Positions 39,050 through 47,679 of a stretch of 64,000 bases of DNA are shown here, piece by piece. This DNA comes from Methylibium sp. NZG (lineage in GTDB: Bacteria > Pseudomonadota > Gammaproteobacteria > Burkholderiales > Burkholderiaceae_C), in NCBI GenBank assembly GCA_001263235.1, contig LGRD01000032.1, forward strand, positions 62,001 to 126,000, in the 5' to 3' direction. How positions within the stretch are numbered: the first letter of the stretch is position 1; every line of letters begins with the position of its first letter. The notes below the pieces were generated by a model, which did no database searches, was not told where the DNA came from, and saw nothing but the letters and a program-made list of their open reading frames with translations. The translations under genes were made by a program, and so were the position numbers.

Positions 39050-39880
39050 TCAGTACCCCTGCGGTTGGTTGCTGGTCGGTGCGCCGCCAGCGGATGATCG
39101 AACGGAATCGCCCGGCGCCGGCTGCGCGTTGGCGCGCACGGCCGCCACCGCGGCCTGCGCGCCGCGCATCAGCAGCCCGAGGTCGGACGCGATGGCGACG
39201 AACGTGAAGCCGGCCGCGCGGTACTGCGCCACCACCTCCGGCGTGCCGCCGACGGTGCCGACCGGCTTGCCCAGCACCTTGCAGCGCTGCGCGGCGTGGC
39301 GCATCAGGTCCATCACGGCCGGGTGCGTGAGGTTGCCCACGTGGCCCATCGCGCCGGACAAGTCGGCCGGGCCGAGGAAGATCGCGTCCACACCCTCGAC
39401 CGCAGCGATCGCGTCGAGCTGATCCACGGCCGCCGGCGTTTCGAGCTGCACGATCACGCCGATGCGCTGGTTGGCCGCGCGGTAGTAGTCAGGAATCGTG
39501 CCGAAGCGCGAGCCGCGGCTCATGCCGGCCATGCCGCGCACGCCCTCGGGCGGGTAGCGCGTGGCGGCGACTGCGCGCTTCGCTTCTTCGGCGTTCTGCA
39601 CGAACGGGAACAGCAGTGTCTGCGCGCCGGCATCGAGCACGCGCTTGACGAACACCGTGTCGTTCCACGGCACGCGCACCACGGGGAGCATCTTGGTGCC
39701 GGCCACCGCCTGCAGCATGTGCACGAGGTCCATCATGTCCAGCGGCGTGTGCTCCATGTCGATCACGCCCCAGTCGAAGCCAGCGCAACCGACCGCCTCG
39801 GCAACGATCGGGCTGGCCGACATGACCCAGGTGCCCACCGGGGGGTCCGACGCTGCGAGCAGGCGTTTGAAGTCGTTCAT
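39050..39880 (-). CDS. HpcH/HpaI-family 2-keto-3-deoxy sugar-acid aldolase
   Basis: A 276-residue class II aldolase. His44 (VIDMEHTPLD), the Arg in PVVRVPWND, metal ligands Glu in VQLETPAAVD and Asp in FLGPADLSGAMG match the family. It would split a 2-keto-3-deoxy sugar acid into pyruvate and an aldehyde (glycolaldehyde or lactaldehyde by chain length). The ATG at 39880 has AAAGG upstream. It directly follows the dehydratase that would make its substrate. The 25-residue Pro/Ser-rich tail is unconserved. Confidence 0.88.
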   Translation of the reverse strand: MNDFKRLLAASDPPVGTWVMSASPIVAEAVGCAGFDWGVIDMEHTPLDMMDLVHMLQAVAGTKMLPVVRVPWNDTVFVKRVLDAGAQTLLFPFVQNAEEAKRAVAATRYPPEGVRGMAGMSRGSRFGTIPDYYRAANQRIGVIVQLETPAAVDQLDAIAAVEGVDAIFLGPADLSGAMGHVGNLTHPAVMDLMRHAAQRCKVLGKPVGTVGGTPEVVAQYRAAGFTFVAIASDLGLLMRGAQAAVAAVRANAQPAPGDSVRSSAGGAPTSNQPQGY

Positions 39881-39901
39881 GCGGTTGCCTTTCAATGCGG
39901 C

Positions 39902-41623
39902 TCAGTAGATGACCGGCTCGGGCGTCGGCGCGGCGCCTTGCAAAAAGTCGAAGTCGCAGCCCTCGTGCGCCTGCGTCACGTGCTGCTGGTAGAGCTTGGT
40001 GAAGCCGCGCGTGTAGGGCTGAACGGGCGCCACCCACGCGGCGCGCCGACGCGCGATCTCTTGCTCATCGACCAGCAACTCCAGCGAACGCGCTTCGATG
40101 TCGATCGCAATCGTGTCGCCGGTGCGCACCAGCGCCAGCGGCCCGCCCACCGCGCTTTCAGGAGAGATGTGCAGCACGCAGCTGCCGTAGTGCGTGCCGC
40201 TCATGCGCGCGTCCGACAGGCGCAGCATGTCCCGCACGCCTTGCTGCAGCAGCTTTTTCGGGATCGGCAACCCGCCCCATTCGGGCATGCCCGGCGCGCC
40301 CACCGGGCCGGCGTTGCGCAGCACGAGCACGGTGTTCTCGTCGACGTCGAGATCGGCGTCGAGCATCGCCGCCTGCATCTGCGGCTGGCTGTCGAAGACC
40401 AGCGCGCGGCCACGGTGCTTGAAGAACTTCGGGTTCGCGGCCGACGCCTTCATCACCGCGCCCTCGGGCGCCAGGTTGCCGCGCAGCACGGCCAGCGTTC
40501 CGCCCTGGCTCACGGGTTGCGTGAGCGGGCGGATGACCTCGGCGTCCAGCACCTCACGGCCGCGCAGGTTGTCGCCCACGCTCTTGCCGGTCACCGTCAG
40601 TTCGCTCAGCCGCAGCTCGTGCGCGATCACGTTCATCAGCGCCGGCAGGCCGCCTGCGTAGTAGAAGTCTTCCATCAGCCGGTCGCCGCTGGGGAACAGG
40701 TTGGCGATGACGGGGATGCGCCGGCTCATCGCGTCCAGGTCGTCCAGCGTCAACTCGATGCCTGCCCGGCGTGCCAGCGCAATGATGTGCACGGCGGCAT
40801 TGGTCGAGCCGCCGAGTGCCATCTGCACCGCCACCGCGTTCATGAACGAGCCGCGCGTGAGGATGCGCTGCGGCGTCAGGTCGTCCCAGATCATCTGCAC
40901 GATGCGCTCGCCGCAGGCGGTCGCCATCCGCGTGTGCGCCGAGTCCATCGCCGGGATGCTGGTCGAGCCCGGCAGCGACAGGCCAAGCGCCTCGGTCATG
41001 CTCGTCATGGTGCTGGCGGTGCCCATGGTGTTGCAGGTGCCGGGCGAGCGCGTCATGCGCGACTCGAGGTGCACCCACTCGGCGGGGCCGATCTTGCCCG
41101 CCTGCATCTCGTCCCAGAACATGCGGGTGTGCGTGCCGGCGCCGACGGTTTTGCCCTGGTGGCGGTCGTTCAACATCGGCCCGGCGGGGCAAAAAATACT
41201 CGGCAGGCCCATGCTGATCGCACCCATCAACGTGCCCGGCGTGGTCTTGTCGCAACCGGCCAGCAGCACCGCGCCGTCGATGGGCAGCGAGCGCAGCAGC
41301 TCTTCAACCTCCATCGCCAGGAAGTTGCGGTACAGCATGGTCGTGGGCTTGACCATCACCTCGCCCAGGCTCATGGCAGGCAATTCGAACGGGTAGCCGC
41401 CCGCCATCAGCACACCGCGCTTGACGCTTTCGGCGCGCTCGCGCAGGTGGGCGTGGCAGGGCGAGAGATCGCTCCAGGTGTTGACGATGGCGACGATGGG
41501 TTTGTCGAGTACGTCCTCGCGGCGCAGGCCCATCTGTTGCGTGCGCTGACGGTGCGCGAACGCACGCATGTCGCTGGCGGAAAACCAGCGGCGGCTGCGC
41601 AGATCGGCAAGGGTCTTGGGCAT
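39902..41623 (-). CDS. IlvD/Edd-family sugar-acid dehydratase
   Basis: A 573-residue Fe-S dehydratase. The cluster Cys residues are Cys56 (SDLSPCHAHL), Cys124 (GCDKTTPG) and Cys197 (SPGTCNTMG). Other marks are VLRGNLAPEGAVMK and DARMSGTHYGSCVLHISPE. It resembles L-arabonate/sugar-acid dehydratases more than dihydroxyacid dehydratase: the GCDKTTPG and HRGRALVF segments fit the former. It converts an aldonate to its 2-keto-3-deoxy form. It is the first gene of the operon, read away from the LacI gene, with the operator about 70 nt upstream. Confidence 0.9.
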   Translation of the reverse strand: MPKTLADLRSRRWFSASDMRAFAHRQRTQQMGLRREDVLDKPIVAIVNTWSDLSPCHAHLRERAESVKRGVLMAGGYPFELPAMSLGEVMVKPTTMLYRNFLAMEVEELLRSLPIDGAVLLAGCDKTTPGTLMGAISMGLPSIFCPAGPMLNDRHQGKTVGAGTHTRMFWDEMQAGKIGPAEWVHLESRMTRSPGTCNTMGTASTMTSMTEALGLSLPGSTSIPAMDSAHTRMATACGERIVQMIWDDLTPQRILTRGSFMNAVAVQMALGGSTNAAVHIIALARRAGIELTLDDLDAMSRRIPVIANLFPSGDRLMEDFYYAGGLPALMNVIAHELRLSELTVTGKSVGDNLRGREVLDAEVIRPLTQPVSQGGTLAVLRGNLAPEGAVMKASAANPKFFKHRGRALVFDSQPQMQAAMLDADLDVDENTVLVLRNAGPVGAPGMPEWGGLPIPKKLLQQGVRDMLRLSDARMSGTHYGSCVLHISPESAVGGPLALVRTGDTIAIDIEARSLELLVDEQEIARRRAAWVAPVQPYTRGFTKLYQQHVTQAHEGCDFDFLQGAAPTPEPVIY

Positions 41624-41694
41624 GGAGGGGGCGGTCGGGGCGCTCGCAAAAAGTGGCAGCGTGGTACGGTTTGGCCGGGCAGGAACAGCAAGAG

Positions 41695-41708
41695 TGTTAG
41701 CGGTAACA
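41695..41708. promoter_or_regulatory. LacI/GntR-type operator
   Basis: TGTTAGCGGTAACA is an inverted repeat with TGTTA/TAACA half-sites. It differs at one base from the core of the known E. coli GntR operator (ATGTTACCGGTAACAT). It lies between the divergent dehydratase (start 41623) and repressor (start 41749) genes, so one site could control both. Confidence 0.8.
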
Positions 41709-41748
41709 TTAGTGGACGAACCGTGTTCCGTCTATCCTCACTAACCCT

Positions 41749-42876
41749 ATGAACAAGCCCAGGCAACTCGATTCGGATGCGCCGCCGCGCCAGCGCCGGG
41801 GCCACGGCCGTGTCACCTTGGAAGAGGTGGCGCAGCAAGCCGGGGTCACGTCGATCACCGTGTCGCGCTACCTGCGCGAGCCGCAGCGGGTGGCGCCGGT
41901 CACGGCCGAGCGCATCCAGGCGGCGCTGCAGGCCACCGGCTACCTGCCCAACAAGCAGGCCGGGCAACTCGCGAGCGGGCGCTCGCGCATCGTCGCGGCC
42001 ATCATTCCGAGCATCGCCAATTCAATCTTCGCCGAGACGGTCCAAGGCTTGAGCGATGGTCTGCAGCCGGCGGGCTACGAACTGCTGCTGGCCTCGACCG
42101 GCTACTCGATGGAACGCGAAGAGGAGCAGATTCGCGCGCTGCTCGGCTGGTTTCCGAGCGGCTTGATCGTCACCGGCCGGCACCACTCGCCAGCCGCACT
42201 GGCTTTGCTGCGGGCGGCGGTGGCGGCTGGCACGCCCGTGGTCGAGGTGTGGGACCTGCCACCGCTGGCCGCGCTGCCCGGCCCCGCCCAGCGCGACTCC
42301 GCGCAGAGCGACATCATCCCGCAGGCAAACTTCACCCAGGTCGGCTTCAACCACGAAAGAGTCGGCCGCGCGATGGCCGAGCACCTGCTGGCGCTGGGCC
42401 ACCGGCAACTCGCGTACATCGACAGCGGCGTGGCCGAGGACTACCGCGCGCACGAGCGCGGCGCGGGCTTCCAGGCCGCGGTGCGGGCCGCGGGCGCGGC
42501 GGTGCGGCATGTCACGGCGCCCAAGGGCGAGGCCATCGCGATGGGGCGGCTGGCGCTGGCGGGGCTGTTGGACGGCAAGCGTCCACTCGTCAGCGCAGCG
42601 GCATTTGCGAACGACCACCTCGCCTGCGGCGCCTTGCTCGAAGCCGAGGCGCGTCGGGTTGCGGTGCCCGAAAAACTGGCATTGATGGGGTTCGGCGACT
42701 TTCCCATCAGCGCGCAACTCAACCCTTCGCTGACCACCGTCAGCCCACCGCGTTACCAGATCGGGCGCGAGGCGGCCGGACTGCTGCTCGCCTCGTTCGA
42801 TGGGGGCGAATCGGTGGCGCAGCGCGAGCTGCCGTGGGAGTTGCAGGTGCGGCAAAGCACGACCCGCAAGAGGTGA
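41749..42876 (+). CDS. LacI-family transcriptional repressor, GntR-like
   Basis: A 375-residue repressor. The helix-turn-helix and hinge helix (residues about 22-75) read VTLEEVAQQAGVTSITVSRYL, close to gluconate repressor GntR. The rest is a periplasmic-binding-protein-like effector domain (RSRIVAAIIPSIANSIFAE...). It is divergent from the ten-gene sugar operon and should release it when bound by the sugar or its aldonate. GntR senses gluconate, so an aldonate inducer is plausible. A 20-residue basic lead precedes the DNA-binding domain. Confidence 0.92.
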   Translation: MNKPRQLDSDAPPRQRRGHGRVTLEEVAQQAGVTSITVSRYLREPQRVAPVTAERIQAALQATGYLPNKQAGQLASGRSRIVAAIIPSIANSIFAETVQGLSDGLQPAGYELLLASTGYSMEREEEQIRALLGWFPSGLIVTGRHHSPAALALLRAAVAAGTPVVEVWDLPPLAALPGPAQRDSAQSDIIPQANFTQVGFNHERVGRAMAEHLLALGHRQLAYIDSGVAEDYRAHERGAGFQAAVRAAGAAVRHVTAPKGEAIAMGRLALAGLLDGKRPLVSAAAFANDHLACGALLEAEARRVAVPEKLALMGFGDFPISAQLNPSLTTVSPPRYQIGREAAGLLLASFDGGESVAQRELPWELQVRQSTTRKR

Positions 42877-42918
42877 GTCAACGCCGCAGTGGCTTGGGCG
42901 GCGACGGATGGCGTGCCG

Positions 42919-43482
42919 TCAGTCCAACGTCGCCTTCAGGTAGTGCGCACCCGGAATCGGGTTGAAGTAGTAAGGCGGGATTTCCTCGAATCCGAGCGAC
43001 GCGTACATGCCGCGCGCCGCTTCCATGTCGTCCAGCGTGTCCAGCAGCATCACCGAGTAGCCGGCCCGGCGGGCCTCGTCCAGCAGGCTCTGCGCCAGCA
43101 ACCGGCCCAGGCCGAAGCGGCGAAACGCGGGCCGCACGTACAGGCGCTTCATCTCGCAGGCGTTGGCGTAGTCGGTGTCGGGCAGCGCGCGCAACCCGCC
43201 GCAGCCAGCCAGTGCGCCATCCACGTAGGCCATCAGAAATTGCCCTGTGGGTGCGGCGTATTCGCCGGGCAGCGTGGAGAGTTCGGCATCGAAGCTCTGG
43301 AAGCACAAGTCCACGGCAAGACTGCCAGCGTACTCGCGCAGCAGCTCGCGGGCGTCGTCGATCGAGCCTGGGGAGTCGGGGCTGCGAAGCGCGATGCTCG
43401 GCGCGATGCTCGGCGCGCTGAATGGCGCCGGGCCCGGTGCGGTGCGGCGCACCGCCGACGGTGGGGTGTCTGTCGGCTCCAT
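42919..43482 (-). CDS. GNAT-family N-acetyltransferase
   Basis: A 187-residue acetyltransferase. The acetyl-CoA loop is MKRLYVRPAFRRFGLGRLL (motif A R-x-x-G-x-G as RRFGLG), followed by LDEARRAGYSVMLLDTLDDMEAARGMY and a C-terminal YASLGFEEIPPYY. The N-terminal 35 residues are Pro/Ala/Ser-rich and include a 12-bp repeat coding APSI (43391-43414). Substrate unknown. It converges on the LacI gene with 42 nt between stops. Confidence 0.85.
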   Translation of the reverse strand: MEPTDTPPSAVRRTAPGPAPFSAPSIAPSIALRSPDSPGSIDDARELLREYAGSLAVDLCFQSFDAELSTLPGEYAAPTGQFLMAYVDGALAGCGGLRALPDTDYANACEMKRLYVRPAFRRFGLGRLLAQSLLDEARRAGYSVMLLDTLDDMEAARGMYASLGFEEIPPYYFNPIPGAHYLKATLD

Positions 43483-43517
43483 GCGAAGGCAAGTGTCGGC
43501 GCTGTGCGTGGCTCGGC

Positions 43518-44198
43518 CTATCCGCCCAGGCTCACCAGCCAACCCACCAGCGCAGCGCACCCAACCAACAGCGCCAGCGCCAGCAAGCGTGCGCGCGCGC
43601 CGTCTGCCGACGCGGGCACGTGAGCGGGCAGCAGCTTGTCGCCGGTCAACATCGGCCCCACCAGGTTCTGGCGCTTGCCGACGAAGTAGAAAACGATCGC
43701 TGCCACGTGCAGCACCACCAGCGCGATGATCAGCCACTGGCCGATGTTCTTGTGCCACTTCGTCAGTTCGCTGCTCGTGGCGCCCGAGACGAACTTGATC
43801 AACGGCCCGGTGTTGGAGATGTCGTCGTCGGCAAAGAGCCCCGTGCCCACTTGCGCCGCCAGCAGAATCAGCAGCGCGAAGACCGAGAAGGCGCCGAGCG
43901 GGTTGTGCCCCACGTCCAGCTGTTCGCGCGGCAGTGCCTGCCCGCGCAAGTAGCGCAACACGGTCGATGGGGCATAGATGAAGCTCGCAAAGCGCGACCA
44001 GTGCCCCCCCACCAACCCCCAAAGAATGCGAAAGGCAAGCAAGGCAAACACCACGTAGCCGAGCCGGAAGTGCCACACCATGGCGTTGCCGCCGATCTTG
44101 GCGCTGACGACCGAGCCGATCACGCAGACGGCCAGCAGCCAGTGAAAGCAACGCGTGGGCAGGTCCCAGACGCGCACGGCTTGCAGTGGTTTGTTCAT
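43518..44198 (-). CDS. Cytochrome b561 / Ni-Fe-hydrogenase-type b cytochrome
   Basis: A 226-residue membrane cytochrome with four main helices and paired His ligands (RCFHWLLAVCV, MVWHFRLGY, TKWHKNIGQW, VLHVAAIVFYF). It has a fifth C-terminal helix (LLALALLVGCAALVGWLV) after a polar stretch. The segment VRVWDLPTRCFHW marks the type that partners c-type cytochromes. CAGGAGC precedes the ATG at 44198. It is divergent from a cytochrome c' gene, a common pairing that suggests quinol-to-periplasm electron transfer. Confidence 0.9.
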   Translation of the reverse strand: MNKPLQAVRVWDLPTRCFHWLLAVCVIGSVVSAKIGGNAMVWHFRLGYVVFALLAFRILWGLVGGHWSRFASFIYAPSTVLRYLRGQALPREQLDVGHNPLGAFSVFALLILLAAQVGTGLFADDDISNTGPLIKFVSGATSSELTKWHKNIGQWLIIALVVLHVAAIVFYFVGKRQNLVGPMLTGDKLLPAHVPASADGARARLLALALLVGCAALVGWLVSLGG

Positions 44199-44389
44199 GA
44201 TGCTCCTGGGAGTGGCCGCGGTCGGCCCAGGCGTAAAGATAACCGCCCCGACCGCCGGCATGCCACGACCTAGGGATTTCCACCGGCTCCGGAATTTCCG
44301 TCATCCGGCCTCCGTACACTCACCACGCTGCGCCTTGCGCCGCGAGTGACCCACCCCCAAACGCACCAAACCCAGCCAGGAGAAGTTGC

Positions 44390-44854
44390 ATGAAGTCCCT
44401 GTTCCGCGCCACGCCCTTGATGCTTGCCGCCACCCTCGGGCTGGCCACCGCGCTGCCCGCAGCAGCCCAGTTCGCCAAGCCCGAAGACGCCATCAAGTAC
44501 CGCAAGGCGGCGTTCACGGTGATGGCAACCCATTTCGGACGGGTGGCTGCGATGGCCAACGGCCGCATCCCGTTCGACGCCAAGGTCGCCGCCGAAAACG
44601 CCGAGCTGGCCACCACGATGGCGAGGTTACCTTTTGTCGCCTTCACCGAAGGCACCGACAAGGGCGACACCAAAGCCAAGGCGGAAATCTGGTCCGAGGC
44701 CGACAAGTTCAAGGCCGGCGCAGCGAAGATGCAAGAGGAAATGGGCAAGCTCAACGTGGCAGCCAAAGGCGGCAATCTCGACGCCATCAAGGCCGCCGTG
44801 GGCGAGACGGGCAAGTCGTGCAAGGCCTGCCACGACGCTTATCGCAAAGAGTGA
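44390..44854 (+). CDS. Cytochrome c' (c-prime)
   Basis: A 154-residue periplasmic four-helix cytochrome with a signal peptide (cut after AAA, before QFAKPEDA) and one heme motif CKACH at residues 144-148 near the C-terminus, the hallmark of class II c cytochromes. The N-terminal YRKAAFTVMATHFGRVAAM is typical. These proteins bind NO and protect against nitrosative stress. AGGAGA precedes the ATG. It is divergent from the b561 gene 191 nt away. A 7-bp GC hairpin without a T-run (44863-44880) follows the stop. Confidence 0.93.
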   Translation: MKSLFRATPLMLAATLGLATALPAAAQFAKPEDAIKYRKAAFTVMATHFGRVAAMANGRIPFDAKVAAENAELATTMARLPFVAFTEGTDKGDTKAKAEIWSEADKFKAGAAKMQEEMGKLNVAAKGGNLDAIKAAVGETGKSCKACHDAYRKE

Positions 44855-45099
44855 TGCGATAGGCCGCGCGACTGCGCGGCATTGAAGCGGCACCCGGGTC
44901 CAGCCGTTCGGCCTGCGGCCCCAGCGCACGCACCTGGCCGGGCGGATCGGAGGCACTCGACGATCCGCTACCATCGTCGGCTGGCCACATTCCAGGCCAG
45001 TGTGGTGCCGTCGTTGGACCGCAGGGCGACAACCCTGGCGCGACGACGGTGAAGGTGGGTCTGCGATCCACCCGACATCGACCCCGTGCCTGCCCATCC

Positions 45100-47679
45100 A
45101 TGATCGCCTTTCGCTCCGCTGTCCTGCTGCTGATTTCTTCGGCGAGCCTTTGCATCGCAACCGCTGCGACCGCGCAGACCACCGACGACTCCCGACCCGG
45201 CGGCACGTTCAACACGCCGAGCTACTCACCGCCGCAGCAGCAGCGCCCGGGTGGCAGCGCAGCGGGCGCCGGCCCCACGAACATGCCCAACCCGGGTGCC
45301 CGGTCTCCAATGGGTACCGCCGAATCGGCCGGCAACCCGCGCCCGCCATCGCCAAACTTCCCCGTGGCCGAGCCGCCGCAGCGCCGCGCCGACCTGCCGC
45401 CGCCCAAGCCGAGCGAGTTCCAGCGTTTCGTCGAGGGCGCCACCGGCCGCATGCTGCAGCCGTTCGGTGCCGGCTTCTTTGCCGAGCCGTTCGAGAACCT
45501 GCCCGCGCCCGACAACGTGCCCGTGTCGCCGGACTACACCATCGGCCCCGGCGACGAGGTCGCGCTGCGCGTGTGGGGCTCGATCGACGTGGACTACCGC
45601 AGCACGGTCGACCGCAACGGCCTGCTGAGCCTGCCCAAGATCGGCAGCTTCAATGTGTCGGGGGTGAAGGCGGCCGACCTCGAGAAGTTTCTGCGCGCGC
45701 AGATCGGCCGGCTGTTCACCAACTTCAACCTGAGCGCATCGCTCGGCCAATTGCGTGCGGTCAAGGTGTTCGTCGTCGGCCCGGCAGTGCGGCCGGGCGT
45801 GTACACCTTGCCGAGCCAGTCGACGATGCTCTCGGCGCTGGTCGCGGCCGGCGGGCCGGCGCCCAGCGGCTCGATGCGCAAGCTCACGCTCAAGCGCGAC
45901 GGCCGCACCGTGTCCGAACTCGACCTGTACGACTTTCTGGTGCAGGGCGACAAGTCGCGCGACATCCAGCTTGCCGCGGGCGACGTGGTGGTGCTGCAGG
46001 CCGTCGGCGCGCGCGTGGCGGTGACGGGCGCGATCGACGCGCCCGCCATCTACGAGTTGAAGGGCCCGACCGAGGCCGTCAGCGAGGTACTGCGCTTTGC
46101 CGGCGGGGCGCCGGTGCTGGCCAACCCGAACCGTGCACAACTCGAACGCATCGACGCGAGCAAGGCCAAAGCGCGTTTCGTCGAAGAGTTCAAGCTCGAC
46201 GCCGACGGCCTGAGAAAGCCGCTGCGCGACGGCGACGTGCTCACGCTGCTGGCGATCTCGCCGCAATTCGCCAACGCCGTGACGCTGCGGGGCGCCGTTG
46301 CCCAGCCGCTGCGCTACCCGCACAAGCCGGGCATGCGCATCCGCGACCTGATTCCCGACCGCGAGGCACTGGTGTCGCCCGACTTCTACCGGCGCAAGAA
46401 TTTGCTGGTGCAGATGCTGGAGCCAGAAGGCGGCGAGCGCCGCGACAACCTGATTCGCTCCGACGCGCCCCAGGGCGGCAACGCCAACGCCAATGCCAAT
46501 GCCAACAGCGCGGGAGGCTCAAGCGCGAGTGGCAGCCCGTCCCAGACTTCATCGGGACCCGCGGGCAGCCATGGCGCCAGCAACTCAGGCAGCGCCAGCG
46601 GTGGCAGCGCCTCCGATCGCAGCGGCGCCGGCCGGCGCGACGCCGACCGCGACACCGATCGCCTGGGCAGCAACCGCCCGCGCAGCACGCCGACGACCCT
46701 GTTCGAAGAGCTGAACTGGGACTACGCGGTGATCGAGCGGTTGCTCGACAAGGACCTCAGCACGCAGGTCATTCCGTTCAACCTCGGCAAGGCCGTGCTG
46801 CAAGGCGACGAGGCCAACAACCTGGAGCTGCTGCCCGGCGACGTGGTGACCGTCTACAGCCAGAAGGACGTGCGCGTTCCCGTCGCCCGCCAGACGCGCC
46901 TGGTGGCGCTCGAAGGCGAGATCGCCTCGCCCGGCGTCTACCAGTTGCAGCCCGGCGAAACGCTCAAGGGGTTGATCGCCCGGGCCGGCGGGTTCACGCC
47001 GCAGGCCTACATCTACGGCCTCGAATTCAGCCGCGAAGAGACGCGCGTGCGCCAGCGCGAAAACCTGAACGCCGCGATTGCGCGGCTCGAAAGCCTGTCG
47101 GCCACGCAAAACGCGCGCGACGCCGCCAACCGGCGCGACGACACCACCGCAGCCAGCGCATCGGCCGTCAGCAACGCCGCCACGCAGGCGCAGCTCACCC
47201 GCCTGACGCGGCTGCAGCCCAACGGCCGCATTGCCCTGGAGTTGAGCGCCGACACCAAGGCGATCGACGAACTGCCCGACCTGCCGCTGGACCACGGCGA
47301 CCGCATCAGCGTGCCGCCGCGGCCCGGCTTCGTGACGGTGGCCGGTGCGGTGGTCAACAGCAATGCCTTCTTGTGGAAGTCGGGCCGCACCGCCGGGGAC
47401 TACCTCAAGCTCGCCGGCCTGGACGAAGCGGCCGAGCCCTCCAACATGTTCATCCTGCGCGCCGACGGCACCGTGAGCCACGCCGGCGACCGGCGCAGCT
47501 TCTGGGGCGGCAACAAGCTCGAAGGCGACCCGATGAACCCGGGCGACGCGCTGATCGTGCCCAACCAGCTCGACTTCGAGACCTGGGGCCGCGCGCTGGT
47601 GCGCAACCTGAAGGATTGGTCGCAGATCTTTGCGCAGTTCGGGCTGGGTGTCGCAGCCGTGCAGACGCTGCGGAACTGA
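45100..47679 (+). CDS. Polysaccharide export protein with multiple SLBB domains (Wza-like)
   Basis: An 859-residue secreted protein, much longer than Wza (about 380). The signal peptide is cut near ATAATAQ; the Cys before it is not in a good lipobox, so a lipid anchor is doubtful. The Poly_export domain starts near residue 145 (YTIGPGDEVALRVWGSID). SLBB-type beta-grasp repeats follow at about 220, 305, 393, 600 and 745. A Gly/Ser/Asn-rich disordered stretch with an (Asn-Ala) repeat lies at residues about 457-530. It would form the outer-membrane exit for a capsule or exopolysaccharide. Its stop overlaps the Wzz gene start by 1 nt. Confidence 0.9.
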   Translation: MIAFRSAVLLLISSASLCIATAATAQTTDDSRPGGTFNTPSYSPPQQQRPGGSAAGAGPTNMPNPGARSPMGTAESAGNPRPPSPNFPVAEPPQRRADLPPPKPSEFQRFVEGATGRMLQPFGAGFFAEPFENLPAPDNVPVSPDYTIGPGDEVALRVWGSIDVDYRSTVDRNGLLSLPKIGSFNVSGVKAADLEKFLRAQIGRLFTNFNLSASLGQLRAVKVFVVGPAVRPGVYTLPSQSTMLSALVAAGGPAPSGSMRKLTLKRDGRTVSELDLYDFLVQGDKSRDIQLAAGDVVVLQAVGARVAVTGAIDAPAIYELKGPTEAVSEVLRFAGGAPVLANPNRAQLERIDASKAKARFVEEFKLDADGLRKPLRDGDVLTLLAISPQFANAVTLRGAVAQPLRYPHKPGMRIRDLIPDREALVSPDFYRRKNLLVQMLEPEGGERRDNLIRSDAPQGGNANANANANSAGGSSASGSPSQTSSGPAGSHGASNSGSASGGSASDRSGAGRRDADRDTDRLGSNRPRSTPTTLFEELNWDYAVIERLLDKDLSTQVIPFNLGKAVLQGDEANNLELLPGDVVTVYSQKDVRVPVARQTRLVALEGEIASPGVYQLQPGETLKGLIARAGGFTPQAYIYGLEFSREETRVRQRENLNAAIARLESLSATQNARDAANRRDDTTAASASAVSNAATQAQLTRLTRLQPNGRIALELSADTKAIDELPDLPLDHGDRISVPPRPGFVTVAGAVVNSNAFLWKSGRTAGDYLKLAGLDEAAEPSNMFILRADGTVSHAGDRRSFWGGNKLEGDPMNPGDALIVPNQLDFETWGRALVRNLKDWSQIFAQFGLGVAAVQTLRN

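Noticed and set aside
39296-41752. 818-codon open frame antisense to the aldolase and dehydratase genes
   Set aside because: It spans two well-identified genes and their gap. Its composition (Arg, His, Ala, Val) is that of a shadow frame and no motif is recognisable.
45000-45099. Possible c-di-GMP riboswitch ahead of the SLBB export gene
   Set aside because: The leader is GC-rich with some pairing potential, but I could not find the conserved core bases of GEMM or other known riboswitches.
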